From positions 62,001-126,000 of the forward strand of contig CAISYC010000061.1 of NCBI GenBank assembly GCA_903889565.1: a DNA stretch of 64,000 nt, written 5' to 3'. The stretch's first letter is position 1. Each line of letters begins with the position of its first letter. The DNA comes from an uncultured beta proteobacterium. GTDB taxonomy: Bacteria > Pseudomonadota > Gammaproteobacteria > Burkholderiales > SG8-41. The translations under genes and the position numbers were made by a program. The notes under the pieces are model-generated. The model was not told where the DNA came from and did not search any database. It saw only the letters and a program-made list of their open reading frames with translations. Positions 17,963-26,434 of this stretch are shown in pieces.

Positions 17963-18955
17963 ATGCCCGCGAATCCTGCCGCCGTTGCCACCCCGCCGCT
18001 GCTCGCATTGATCGTCGCCGCGGTGGTGATCGGCGCCCTGCTGCGCAGTCGTGCCGCCGCGCTGGTGCTCGACCATCCGAATCAGCGTTCACTGCATGCG
18101 ACACCGACGCCCCGCATCGGCGGCCTCGGCGTGCTCGCCGGCATCGCCGCCGGCTACGCGGTTTCCGGTTTCATCATCGATGTGCGTTTGCTGGTCGCGA
18201 TCGTTTTGCTGGTGGCGATTTCGCTGCTTGACGATCTGCGCAATCTCGGCGTGGTCTGGCGGATGCTCGTCCACCTCGGCAGCGCCGGACTCGCCGCCGC
18301 AGTTTTTGTCTACGACGCACACGGCTGGTGGGCGGCGGTGGCGGTAGTTTTGGCGGTCGGCTGGATGACGAATCTCTACAACTTCATGGATGGCTCCGAC
18401 GGACTGGCCGGCACCATGGCGGCATTCGGCTTCGGCAGCTACGGTGTCGCCGCGCTCCTGGCGGGCGATGCCACATTTGCCGGATTCAATTTTTCGATCG
18501 CGACGGCGGCCATCGGCTTTCTCTGTTTCAATTTTCCGCCGGCGCGCGTGTTCATGGGTGACGCCGGCTCCATTCCGCTCGGCTTTCTGGCGGCGGTCTG
18601 CGCGCTCGCCGGCTGGCAGCGTCAGGACTGGCCGTTGTGGTTCGGCGCGGCGGCCTTCTCGCCGTTCATCGTCGATGCGACGCTGACCTTGTGCCGGCGG
18701 CTGCTGCGCGGCGCGAAAATCTGGCAGGCGCATCGCGAGCATTATTATCAACGCCTGGTGCAGGCCGGCTGGGGACACACTAAAACGCTGTGCGCCGAAG
18801 TTGTGCTGATGAGCCTGGTGTGCGCTATCGCGCTGACGGCTGCCCGTCTCGATACCGCCGCACAAACTTCGGTCGTTGCCGCACTGGCGGTGTTTTACGT
18901 CGTGTTGATTGCAATGCTCGAACACAAGCTGGGACCGGTGCCGAATAATGCCTAG
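17963..18955 (+). CDS. Undecaprenyl-phosphate sugar-1-phosphate transferase (WbpL/WecA family)
   Basis: 330 residues and about ten membrane helices. Family motifs are N-F-M-D-G-S-D-G-L-A-G (the Asp-rich active-site loop), V-F-M-G-D-A-G-S-I-P-L-G-F, and H-R-E-H-Y-Y-Q-R near the C-terminus, the cytoplasmic His loop. The enzyme transfers a HexNAc-1-phosphate to undecaprenyl phosphate, starting the O-unit. ATG at 17963 is preferred; in-frame GTG codons at 17954 and 17945 and a TTG at 17918 are alternatives because no strong ribosome site distinguishes them. The stop overlaps the WbpM-like gene by 8 bases. Confidence 0.88.
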   Translation: MPANPAAVATPPLLALIVAAVVIGALLRSRAAALVLDHPNQRSLHATPTPRIGGLGVLAGIAAGYAVSGFIIDVRLLVAIVLLVAISLLDDLRNLGVVWRMLVHLGSAGLAAAVFVYDAHGWWAAVAVVLAVGWMTNLYNFMDGSDGLAGTMAAFGFGSYGVAALLAGDATFAGFNFSIATAAIGFLCFNFPPARVFMGDAGSIPLGFLAAVCALAGWQRQDWPLWFGAAAFSPFIVDATLTLCRRLLRGAKIWQAHREHYYQRLVQAGWGHTKTLCAEVVLMSLVCAIALTAARLDTAAQTSVVAALAVFYVVLIAMLEHKLGPVPNNA

Positions 18956-20765
18956 CGTCAATCCGCGCGCCGCGCTCGCCTTCGCCCACGATATCGTCGC
19001 CGCCGTTATCGCCTGGTCCGGCGCATTCTGGCTGCGCTTCAATCTGGAAATCCCGCAACCCTACCTCGCAAGCATGCTGGAAACATTGCTGTGGGTCATC
19101 CCGTTGCAGGCGGTCGTGTTCTGGCGCTTCGGTCTCTATCGCGGCATCTGGCGTTACGCCAGTCTGCCCGACCTGAAGCGCATTCTGCTGGCGGTCGGCA
19201 TCACCGCACTGGCGATCCCCGCCGTGGTGGTCATGCTGCAACTGCCGGTGCCGCGCTCGGTGCTGGTGCTCGACCCTTTGCTGCTGGCAATGATCATGAG
19301 CGGCAGCCGTGTCGCCTACCGCATGTGGAAGGAGCGCACGCTGCGCTCGCTCACCGACGGCGAGCGCGAAGCGGTGGTGGTGATCGGAGCCGACGACGCG
19401 GCTGTCGCTCTGGTCAAGGAACTGGCGCGCAGTCCTCAATGGCGGGTGGCCGCCGTGTTTGACGACGACAAGGCGAAGACCGGCCGTCAGTTGCAGGGCG
19501 TCTCGGTGATCGGCACCCTGACCGAACTGCCGCAGCACGTCGATCGACTCGGCACGCGTCACGCGATTATCGCCATGCCGGCGGCAACCCATATTGCGCG
19601 GCGGCGCGCGGTGGACATCTGCAGCAGGGCGGGGCTCAAGGTCATGACGGTGCCCTCCTACGACGATCTGGTCAGCGGCAAGGTCACGGTATCGCAAATC
19701 CGCCATGTTGAACTCGATGACCTGCTTGGCCGCGATCCGGTCAATCTCGATGCCAGCGGTTTACGGAGCTGGATCGAGGACCGCACCATCATGGTGACCG
19801 GCGCCGGCGGATCGATCGGTTCCGAATTGTGCCGGCAAATCGCGCGCTTCAAGCCGCGCCGGCTGGTGCTGTTCGAACTGAGCGAATTCGCGCTCTACAA
19901 CATGGAACAGGAATTCCTGCGCACGCACCCGGCGATCGCCCTTGTATGCGCGATCGGCGACGTCAAGGACGCCGAGCGCGTCAAACAGGTGATGGCCGCG
20001 CATTCACCGTCGGTGGTTTTTCACGCGGCGGCCTACAAGCACGTGCCGCTGATGGAAACCGACAACGCCTGGCAGGCGGTGCGCAACAACGTCGGCGGCA
20101 CGCATGTCGTGGCCAGCGCGGCGATTCGCCATGGCGTCGAGAAATTCGTCATGATCTCGACCGACAAGGCGGTCAATCCGACCAACGTCATGGGCGCCAG
20201 CAAGCGCATGGCCGAACTGGTCTGCCAGACGCTGCAGCAGCCGGCGGGCACGCGTTTTGTCATGGTGCGCTTCGGCAATGTGCTCGGCAGCGCCGGCAGC
20301 GTGATTCCTAAATTCCGCGAACAGATCGCCGCCGGCGGGCCGGTCACCGTCACGCATCCGGAGATCCGGCGTTTTTTCATGTCGATCCCCGAGGCTGCGC
20401 AGCTGGTCCTGCAGGCGGGTCTGATGGGCAAGGGCGGCGAAATCTTCGTCCTCGACATGGGCGAACCGGTGCTGATCGCCGACCTCGCGCGCGATCTGAT
20501 CCGGTTATCGGGCTTCAGCGAAAACGACATCAAGATCGCCTATACCGGCCTGCGCCCCGGCGAAAAACTCTACGAAGAATTGCTCGCCGACGACGAGACC
20601 ACCCTGCCCACACCCCACCCCAAGCTGCGCATCGCGCAGGCAACGCAGGAAAACGCCGAATGGCTGGGCCGGCTGCTCCACTGGCTGAATCCGCCGCAAC
20701 CGCGCAGCGACGACGAAGTGCGGCATGAACTGACGCGCTGGGCCCCCGAATACCGCAACGGCTGA
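18948..20765 (+). CDS. NDP-sugar 4,6-dehydratase, membrane-anchored (WbpM/CapD/FlaA1 family)
   Basis: 605 residues. Four hydrophobic segments cover about residues 10-125. A first Rossmann-like region begins V-V-V-I-G-A-D-D-A, and the catalytic SDR domain has V-T-G-A-G-G-S-I-G-S-E-L. S-T-D-K-A-V-N-P-T-N and M-G-A-S-K-R follow, the diagnostic WbpM/FlaA1 sequence with the atypical catalytic site. The family converts UDP-GlcNAc to UDP-4-keto-6-deoxy-GlcNAc or an epimer, leading to QuiNAc/FucNAc-type sugars. ATG at 18948 lies inside the end of the WbpL-like gene. The preceding order asnB-GT4-wbpL-wbpM mirrors the end of the P. aeruginosa O6 O-antigen cluster. Confidence 0.9.
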   Translation: MPSVNPRAALAFAHDIVAAVIAWSGAFWLRFNLEIPQPYLASMLETLLWVIPLQAVVFWRFGLYRGIWRYASLPDLKRILLAVGITALAIPAVVVMLQLPVPRSVLVLDPLLLAMIMSGSRVAYRMWKERTLRSLTDGEREAVVVIGADDAAVALVKELARSPQWRVAAVFDDDKAKTGRQLQGVSVIGTLTELPQHVDRLGTRHAIIAMPAATHIARRRAVDICSRAGLKVMTVPSYDDLVSGKVTVSQIRHVELDDLLGRDPVNLDASGLRSWIEDRTIMVTGAGGSIGSELCRQIARFKPRRLVLFELSEFALYNMEQEFLRTHPAIALVCAIGDVKDAERVKQVMAAHSPSVVFHAAAYKHVPLMETDNAWQAVRNNVGGTHVVASAAIRHGVEKFVMISTDKAVNPTNVMGASKRMAELVCQTLQQPAGTRFVMVRFGNVLGSAGSVIPKFREQIAAGGPVTVTHPEIRRFFMSIPEAAQLVLQAGLMGKGGEIFVLDMGEPVLIADLARDLIRLSGFSENDIKIAYTGLRPGEKLYEELLADDETTLPTPHPKLRIAQATQENAEWLGRLLHWLNPPQPRSDDEVRHELTRWAPEYRNG

Positions 20766-20795
20766 GCGATTGCCACTGCGGCCAGACGAATCCCG

Positions 20796-20801
20796 TACAA
20801 T
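20796..20801 (+). promoter_or_regulatory. Candidate -10 (TACAAT) before the O-antigen ligase gene
   Basis: TACAAT lies 22 bases before the ligase ATG. A TTGCCA at 20770-20775 could be a -35, but the spacer of 20 bases is longer than the usual 16-18. It is listed as a weak candidate only. Confidence 0.25.
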
Positions 20802-20822
20802 GGCGGGGTTTTGCCCAACGCC

Positions 20823-22049
20823 ATGCGCTTCGATCAACTCTCCAGCCAGTCAACGCGAGCCGCCACCGGATGCGCGATCGCGCTCGGGTTCACCGTCCCG
20901 ATTTCGGTGGCGGCGGATAACGTGCTGCTGGCAGTTGTGTTATTGCTGTGGCTGGCCGGCGCCGGCTATCGATACGGTTTCACCGTGCTGACGGAAAACC
21001 GTGTTGCCCAAGGCGCGCTTGGATTGTTTGTGCTGCTGCTCGCCGGCATTGCCTGGAGCGCACAGCCGACCGAGGGCATGCATATGCTCGGCAAATATGC
21101 CGACCTCGCCTTCGTGCCTATCTTCGTTACGCTGTTCCGTGAACCCAAAAACAGGCAGCGTGCCGCGGCGTTTTTTATTGCTGCGGTATTGCTCACGCTG
21201 GCCCTGTCGTACCTTGAGTGGGCGAATCTGGTTCCATCGGGATGGCTGGTTGGCACTTCCAATGAGCCGGAAGTATTCAAAAAATATCTGACCCAGAGCA
21301 TTTTGATCGCCTGCGGCGCCTATTTGTTTGCATTGCTTGCACGCGATGCGTCATCACCGCGTGCGCGTTTGCTGTGGTCCGTGCTGGCTCTGCTTGCCGC
21401 GATCAATGTCACATTGATGCTGTCCGGTCGCAGCGGCCAGATCGCGCTCGGCGCGCTGGCCCTGCTGTTTGCCTATTCGGTCTGGCGGTCGAAGGGGATT
21501 GCGCTGGTAACGGCAGCACTTGTTCTCATTGCCAGCGTCGTTGTGCTGGGACACGCCACGGACAGCGGTCGCCTGCGCGAGGTCATCAGAGATTTCAAGG
21601 CCTGGCAGCAGGGCAATAGTTCAATAACCTCCACCGGCCAGCGTCTCAATTACGCGCAAAACAGCCTCGCCATTTTTCGTGCCCATCCGCTGACCGGTGT
21701 CGGCACCGGCGGCTTCGCCGCCGCCTATGCGCAACAGGTCGATGGCACGGATCTCGAAAAAACCGTCAATCCGCACGACGAATATCTGAATATCGCCGTA
21801 CAACTGGGCATTGCCGGTCTGATCGCCATGGCCTATCTTTTTGTGCTGGTCTGGCGCTATGCCGGCGCCTTGCCGACGCCGCTTGAGCGCGATCTTGCGC
21901 GCGGCGTGGCGGTAACGTTCGCGGTCGGCTGCCTGTTCAATTCGCTGCTGATGGATCACGTCGAAGGGCTCTTTTTTGCGTGGTGTGTCGGCGTGCTGTT
22001 TGGCGGCTACCGCGCGCCCGGGCGCAGCGGGGAGACTGCGACGCCATGA
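20823..22049 (+). CDS. O-antigen ligase/polymerase family protein (WaaL-like)
   Basis: 408 residues and about ten to twelve membrane helices. A large periplasmic loop near residues 245-320 contains G-V-G-T-G-G-F and N-P-H-D-E-Y-L-N-I. The N-P-H-x-E-Y His is the conserved residue of WaaL ligases. The protein should join lipid-linked O-chains to lipid A-core in the periplasm; a Wzy polymerase has a similar look. I chose ATG 20823 over an in-frame TTG 12 bases upstream. It overlaps the following WaaE-like gene as ATGA, which supports the LPS-core context. Confidence 0.82.
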   Translation: MRFDQLSSQSTRAATGCAIALGFTVPISVAADNVLLAVVLLLWLAGAGYRYGFTVLTENRVAQGALGLFVLLLAGIAWSAQPTEGMHMLGKYADLAFVPIFVTLFREPKNRQRAAAFFIAAVLLTLALSYLEWANLVPSGWLVGTSNEPEVFKKYLTQSILIACGAYLFALLARDASSPRARLLWSVLALLAAINVTLMLSGRSGQIALGALALLFAYSVWRSKGIALVTAALVLIASVVVLGHATDSGRLREVIRDFKAWQQGNSSITSTGQRLNYAQNSLAIFRAHPLTGVGTGGFAAAYAQQVDGTDLEKTVNPHDEYLNIAVQLGIAGLIAMAYLFVLVWRYAGALPTPLERDLARGVAVTFAVGCLFNSLLMDHVEGLFFAWCVGVLFGGYRAPGRSGETATP

Positions 22050-22798
22050 GCCTCTCCGTCATTGTCATCACCAAAAACGAAGCCGCCGTCATCCCACGCT
22101 GCCTCGCCTCGGTCGCATGGGCGGACGAGATCATCGTCTTCGACACCGAGAGCAACGACGGCACCGTGGACATCGCGCGCGGCCTCGGTGCGAAAGTAAC
22201 CAGCGCGCCGGACTGGCCGGGCTTCGGCCCGCAGAAAAATCGCGCGCTGGCGCTCGCCACCGGCGACTGGGTGCTGTCGATCGACGCCGACGAATGGGTC
22301 ACCGCTGAATTGCGCGCGGAAATTGAAAAGGCGATCGCGGCGCCAGACTTTCTGCCGGCCTATCGCCTGCCGCGCCTGTCGAGCTACTGCGGTCGCATCA
22401 TGCGTCATTCCGGCTGGTGGCCGGATCACGTCACGCGCCTGTTTCAGCGCGGCGCGGCGCGCTTTTCCGACGACCTCGTGCACGAACGATTGATCGTCGA
22501 CGGCGTCACCGGTTCGCTGCAGCAACCGCTGCGGCACGAAGCGATCCGCGACCTCGACGATGCACTGGGGAAAATGGCGTCCTATTCGACGGCCGGCGCA
22601 ACGATGCTGCATGCGCGCGGCAAATCCGCTTCGCTGTTGTCGGCAATTGCGCACGGCGCGTGGACCTTCGTCCGCACCTACTTTCTGCGCGCCGGTTTTC
22701 TCGACGGCCGCGAGGGCTTCATGCTCGCCGTCTCCAACGCCGAAGGCGCCTATTACCGCTATCTCAAATTAATGCTGTTGTCCGAACGCGCCAATTGA
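22046..22798 (+). CDS. Glycosyltransferase family 2, WaaE/KdtX/LgtF-like LPS core transferase
   Basis: 250 residues. It opens S-V-I-V-I-T-K-N-E and continues with D-T-E-S-N-D-G-T and S-I-D-A-D-E-W (metal site). The second half has S-G-W-W-P-D-H-V-T-R-L-F and F-S-D-D-L-V-H-E. These are the recognisable features of the WaaE group, which adds beta-1,4-glucose to inner-core heptose. A GGGGAGA ribosome site precedes ATG 22046. The gene is coupled by overlaps to the ligase before it and the GT2 after it. Confidence 0.88.
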   Translation: MSLSVIVITKNEAAVIPRCLASVAWADEIIVFDTESNDGTVDIARGLGAKVTSAPDWPGFGPQKNRALALATGDWVLSIDADEWVTAELRAEIEKAIAAPDFLPAYRLPRLSSYCGRIMRHSGWWPDHVTRLFQRGAARFSDDLVHERLIVDGVTGSLQQPLRHEAIRDLDDALGKMASYSTAGATMLHARGKSASLLSAIAHGAWTFVRTYFLRAGFLDGREGFMLAVSNAEGAYYRYLKLMLLSERAN

Positions 22799-23604
22799 AG
22801 ACCGCGGTCATTGTCACCACCTATAACCGCCCTGACGCGCTGGCGGCGGTGCTGGCGGGCTATCAGGCGCAAACCACGCAGGATTTCGAACTGCTGGTCG
22901 CCGACGACGGCTCGACCGTGGACACGCGTGTAGTCATAGACGATTTTCGCCGGAAGGCGACATTCGCCGTCAACCACATTTGGCACGAAGACCATGGTTT
23001 TCGCGCGGCGGCGATCCGCAACCGGGCGGCGGCGGCAACCACCGCCGATTACGTAATATTCAGCGACGGCGATTGTGTGCCGGCGCGTGATTTCGTCGCC
23101 CGCCATCAACAGCTTGCCGAGCGCGGCTGGTTCGTCGCCGGCAATCGCATTCTGCTCGACGACGCCTTCACGCAGCGCGCCTTGCGCGATGCGCTTCCGT
23201 TGCATAAATTTGGAAATTTGTCGTGGTTGCTGGCCTGGCTTAAACGCGATATCAACCGCTGGCTGCCGCTGCTGCGATTGCCTGACGGCAACTGGCGCCG
23301 CTCGGCGCCGCAACGCTGGGAGGGCGTCAAAACCTGCAATCTCGCCGTCTGGCGCGACGACCTCCAGCGTGTCAACGGTCTCGATGAAACCTATTCGGGC
23401 TGGGGCCTCGAAGACAGCGATCTGGTGATCCGCCTGCTGCACGCCGGCATCCAACACAAGAACGGGCGTTTCGCGACACCGGTGTTTCATCTGTGGCATG
23501 CCGAAAACGACCGCAGCCGGCTTGCCGAAAACCAGCGGCGACTCGACACGCTGCTCGAATCGAAACAGACGCGCGCCGCACTCGGCCTCGACCAATACGC
23601 ATGA
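22795..23604 (+). CDS. Glycosyltransferase family 2 with galactosyltransferase-type C-terminus
   Basis: 269 residues. The N-terminus reads K-T-A-V-I-V-T-T-Y-N-R-P after a TTG start at 22795 that overlaps the preceding stop as TTGA. No ATG or GTG is available at that position, so coupled initiation on TTG is inferred. D-D-G-S is followed by F-S-D-G-D-C (DxD-like). The C-terminal G-W-G-L-E-D-S-D-L motif is that of GT7C/chondroitin-type transferases. It probably extends the LPS core. The sugar is not known. Confidence 0.85.
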   Translation: MKTAVIVTTYNRPDALAAVLAGYQAQTTQDFELLVADDGSTVDTRVVIDDFRRKATFAVNHIWHEDHGFRAAAIRNRAAAATTADYVIFSDGDCVPARDFVARHQQLAERGWFVAGNRILLDDAFTQRALRDALPLHKFGNLSWLLAWLKRDINRWLPLLRLPDGNWRRSAPQRWEGVKTCNLAVWRDDLQRVNGLDETYSGWGLEDSDLVIRLLHAGIQHKNGRFATPVFHLWHAENDRSRLAENQRRLDTLLESKQTRAALGLDQYA

Positions 23605-24719
23605 AGGCGCCGCCGCGCAGCATACTCGTCGTCGTCACCCGCCGCATCGGCGACGTGCTGCTGGCCACACCGGTGATGCGTTCGTTGCGCCGCGCCTGGC
23701 CCGAGGCTGCGATCGACGCGCTGGTGTTCGCCGGCACCGAGGGCGTGCTGTCTGGCAATCCGGACCTGCGTCGCACGCTGACGGTCGCCGAACGCCCGCG
23801 CGCAGGCGAACATCTGGCGCTGGCCGCGCGCCTGTGGCGTCGCTACGATCTGGCGATTTCGCTGGTGCCGAGCGACCGCCCGACGGTGTATGCCTGGCTG
23901 GCCGGACGCAGCTCGGTCGGACTGGTGGTCGATGCCGCCAAGCACCGCTGGAAACAATGGCTGCTCGACCGCTGGGTCGGCTACGACAACGCCAACACGC
24001 ATACCGTGAATCTGTATCTGCGCACGCTGCCCGGACTCGGCGTCAATCCGCTGCGTCAGGTGGTCGCCGCCTGGAGCACGAGCGACGCGACACGGGCCGG
24101 CGAAATGCTGCGCGCCGCCGATGTCGTCGGCGAATTCGCAGTACTGCATCCATCGCCGAAGTTTGCCTACAAGATGTGGACGGTGGAGGGCTGGCGCGCC
24201 ATCGCGCGATGGCTGGCGGCGCAGGGATTGCGCGTGCTGCTGACCGGCGGCCCCGATGCGGCCGAGCGCGCCTATGTCGCCGAGATTGCGCGCGAGCTGC
24301 CTGCAGCAATCGACCTCGCCGGACGGTTGACGCTGGCGCAAACCGCCTCTGTGCTCGCGCAGGCGCGGCTTTTCATCGGGCCGGACACCGCAGTCACCCA
24401 TCTTGCCGCCGCCATCGGCGCGCCGGTGGTGGCGCTGTTCGGCCCCACCGATCCGGTGAAATGGGGGCCGTGGCCCGCCAATCACACTACAGCGCGCAAT
24501 CCGTGGCGACGCCACGGCGCGCAACGGCACGGCAACGTGTTTATCGTGCAGGCGGCCGCACTCTGCGTGCCCTGCATGCACGAAGGCTGCGCGCGCAACA
24601 CTGACAGCGGCAGCGACTGCCTGCAACAACTCTCCCCCGCGCGCGTCATCGATGCCGCCGCGGCCATGCTTCAATATCACGCCTTGCCGCAGACTGAGAA
24701 CAACCAACATGTCCGTTAG
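23601..24719 (+). CDS. Glycosyltransferase family 9 (ADP-heptose:LPS heptosyltransferase-like)
   Basis: 372 residues. The start I-L-V-V-V-T-R-R-I-G-D-V-L-L is the GT9 signature for the heptosyltransferase N-domain. The C-domain ends with the G-P-D-T-A-V-T-H-L-A-A-A-I-G segment and a P-T-D-P-x-K-W-G-P turn, both standard for WaaC/WaaF/WaaQ. It adds heptose to the inner core using ADP-heptose. The start at 23601 overlaps the upstream stop as ATGA. Which heptosyltransferase it is (II, III or other) cannot be decided. Confidence 0.88.
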   Translation: MKAPPRSILVVVTRRIGDVLLATPVMRSLRRAWPEAAIDALVFAGTEGVLSGNPDLRRTLTVAERPRAGEHLALAARLWRRYDLAISLVPSDRPTVYAWLAGRSSVGLVVDAAKHRWKQWLLDRWVGYDNANTHTVNLYLRTLPGLGVNPLRQVVAAWSTSDATRAGEMLRAADVVGEFAVLHPSPKFAYKMWTVEGWRAIARWLAAQGLRVLLTGGPDAAERAYVAEIARELPAAIDLAGRLTLAQTASVLAQARLFIGPDTAVTHLAAAIGAPVVALFGPTDPVKWGPWPANHTTARNPWRRHGAQRHGNVFIVQAAALCVPCMHEGCARNTDSGSDCLQQLSPARVIDAAAAMLQYHALPQTENNQHVR

Positions 24720-25572
24720 ATATATCGATTCCTGCCCCGTCGGCTGCACCGCGGCGCTTTCAACCACCGACATCGTCATGCCGGAGGGCCCCCTGCTCAG
24801 TTGCAACGCCTGCGGCCAGCTCGTCAGCCAGATCAGCGAAGCGGATTACCTGCGTTCGATGCAGGCGTTCGACGATGCCGGATTCAATCTGCCTGATGCG
24901 CGCGCCGCCGCCAGAAGGGCGCGCCATGCCGGCGCGCGTCTGGCGCGCATCCGCGCGCTGCTCGGCGGCCGCCTTGACCGGCGGCCGCGTTTGATTGATG
25001 TCGGCTGCTCGCGCGGCGATTTCGTCGCTGCCGCAACCGCATCCGCGTTTGACGCCGAGGGCGTGGAACCGGCGCCGCAAATCGCTGCCGCCGCGCGCGC
25101 TGCCGGTCGCAAGGTGCACACCGGCCTGCTCGAAGAACAACAATTCGCCGATGCGCAATTCGATGCGGTGAGCCTGTTCGAGGTGGTCGAACATTTGCGC
25201 GCGCCGCTCGTGCTGATGCGCGAATGCCGGCGCATTCTGCGCCCCGGCGGCGTCATGCTGCTCAGCACCGGCAATGCGGCCAGCTGGACGGCGCGCGTAA
25301 TGAAAGCGCGCTGGGATTATTTCCAGACCGAAAAAGACGCCGGCCACGTCAGCTTTTTCAATCCGCGCTCGATCGCGCTGCTCGCCGAGCGCACCGGTTT
25401 CGAAGTCGCGGCAATCGTCACGAGCCGCGTGCGCTTTGCGGAAAAAAGCGATCTGCGCGGACTCGCCTACGGCGTGACAAAACTCGCCGCCGAAGCGCTC
25501 GCCCTGCCCGCCCGTTTTTACGGCCGCGGGCACGACATGCTGGTTTATCTGCGCAATCCGTCAGCGGCCTGA
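24709..25572 (+). CDS. Class I SAM-dependent methyltransferase with N-terminal zinc-ribbon-like region
   Basis: 287 residues. An N-terminal region has C-P-V-G-C and C-N-A-C pairs. The SAM core is L-I-D-V-G-C-S-R-G-D-F near residue 100 and the post-core F-E-V-V-E-H-L-R. The gene starts inside the end of the heptosyltransferase gene (11-base overlap), so it belongs to the same transcript and is the last gene of region A. It ends S-A-A at a stop directly abutting the convergent methyltransferase gene. A glycan or lipid-linked substrate is likely but unproven. Confidence 0.8.
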   Translation: MSVRYIDSCPVGCTAALSTTDIVMPEGPLLSCNACGQLVSQISEADYLRSMQAFDDAGFNLPDARAAARRARHAGARLARIRALLGGRLDRRPRLIDVGCSRGDFVAAATASAFDAEGVEPAPQIAAAARAAGRKVHTGLLEEQQFADAQFDAVSLFEVVEHLRAPLVLMRECRRILRPGGVMLLSTGNAASWTARVMKARWDYFQTEKDAGHVSFFNPRSIALLAERTGFEVAAIVTSRVRFAEKSDLRGLAYGVTKLAAEALALPARFYGRGHDMLVYLRNPSAA

Positions 25573-25585
25573 TCAGGCCGCTTTC
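25563..25585. terminator. Bidirectional hairpin formed by the abutting stop codons of two convergent genes
   Basis: AGCGGCCTGA followed directly by TCAGGCCGCT is a perfect 20-base palindrome. The central TGA/TCA are the stop codons of the + and - strand methyltransferase genes. A TTTC follows on the + side. The loop would need opening of the central pairs. It is a plausible terminator for both converging operons, with little sign of a long T run. Confidence 0.5.
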
Positions 25586-26391
25586 TCGACCACATAGAGC
25601 ACCGAGTTGCCGGCAATGCCAGCGCGCGCAAACACATCCGCACCGAAATGCGCGCGGTCAAGCGCGCGCACCGTGAACCCGGCGTTGGTCAGACGCGCCA
25701 CCAGATCGCGCCCGCCGTAGAGGCGCAGATGGTCGTCCTGCGCGTAGTGCTTCCAGCGCAGCGCCGGCGTATTGATCGCGGGGTCCTCCTGCGTCTCGTC
25801 CACCCCTTCGACCAGCGGCACCATCACGATGCCGCAACCGCCGGGCTTGAGTATGCGGCACAACTCGCGCATCGCCGCGCGGTCGTCCGGCACGTGCTCG
25901 AGAATGTGCGAGCACATGAAAAAATCCACCGAGTTGTCGGCGTAGAGCGGCATGTTTGAGATATCGACCTGATCATCGACGTTCGGCCGGAAGTAATCGG
26001 CGGTGCGATATTCCAGATTCGTAAAGGTTCGCAGCAGTCGCGACAGCGCCAGCGACGGCGCAAAATCGATGAACCGGTAGCGGCGTCCCGCCGGCAATGC
26101 GGCCAGCCGGTCGCGCAGGAAAAGCGCGTACAGGCGCTCGCGGTCGGAAGCATCGCAGGACGGACAGGAATAGGCGCCGAGATTCAGCGTTTCGAAACGC
26201 TCGAGCGGATAAATGAAGCCCATTTCACGCAGCTTGCGCGGAAACGATTTGTAAATCGGGTCATAGCGCTTGAGGCCGCTGCCGCAGACCGGACAGGCGA
26301 ATGCAGTGCCGCGATACGACGGCGTCTTCAGCAAGCGCACCAGTGCTTTTTTGTAATCCTTGAATTTGTAGCCTTTGTAGCGTGCCAGCAC
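25573..26391 (-). CDS. Class I SAM-dependent methyltransferase with zinc-binding cysteines
   Basis: About 272 residues. The start chosen is GTG at 26391, because GAGGG lies 6-7 bases upstream; TTG at 26397 is possible and the longer open frame overlaps the neighbouring gene. Early cysteine pairs C-P-V-C and C-P-S-C suggest a zinc site. The core has F-I-D-F-A-P-S-L-A (a degenerate glycine motif) and the post-core S-H-I-L-E-H-V, then L-K-P-G-G. The Y-G-G-R-D-L-V segment near the end is typical of this methyltransferase type. It is the last gene of the minus-strand block. Confidence 0.75.
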   Translation of the reverse strand: MLARYKGYKFKDYKKALVRLLKTPSYRGTAFACPVCGSGLKRYDPIYKSFPRKLREMGFIYPLERFETLNLGAYSCPSCDASDRERLYALFLRDRLAALPAGRRYRFIDFAPSLALSRLLRTFTNLEYRTADYFRPNVDDQVDISNMPLYADNSVDFFMCSHILEHVPDDRAAMRELCRILKPGGCGIVMVPLVEGVDETQEDPAINTPALRWKHYAQDDHLRLYGGRDLVARLTNAGFTVRALDRAHFGADVFARAGIAGNSVLYVVEKAA

Positions 26392-26434
26392 GTGCAATCC
26401 CTCGCCGAATGATTGCCGCGAGTATACCGCGGGC

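Noticed and set aside
20770-20801. TTGCCA/TACAAT as a full promoter
   Set aside because: The spacer of 20 bases is outside the normal range; retained only as a weak -10.
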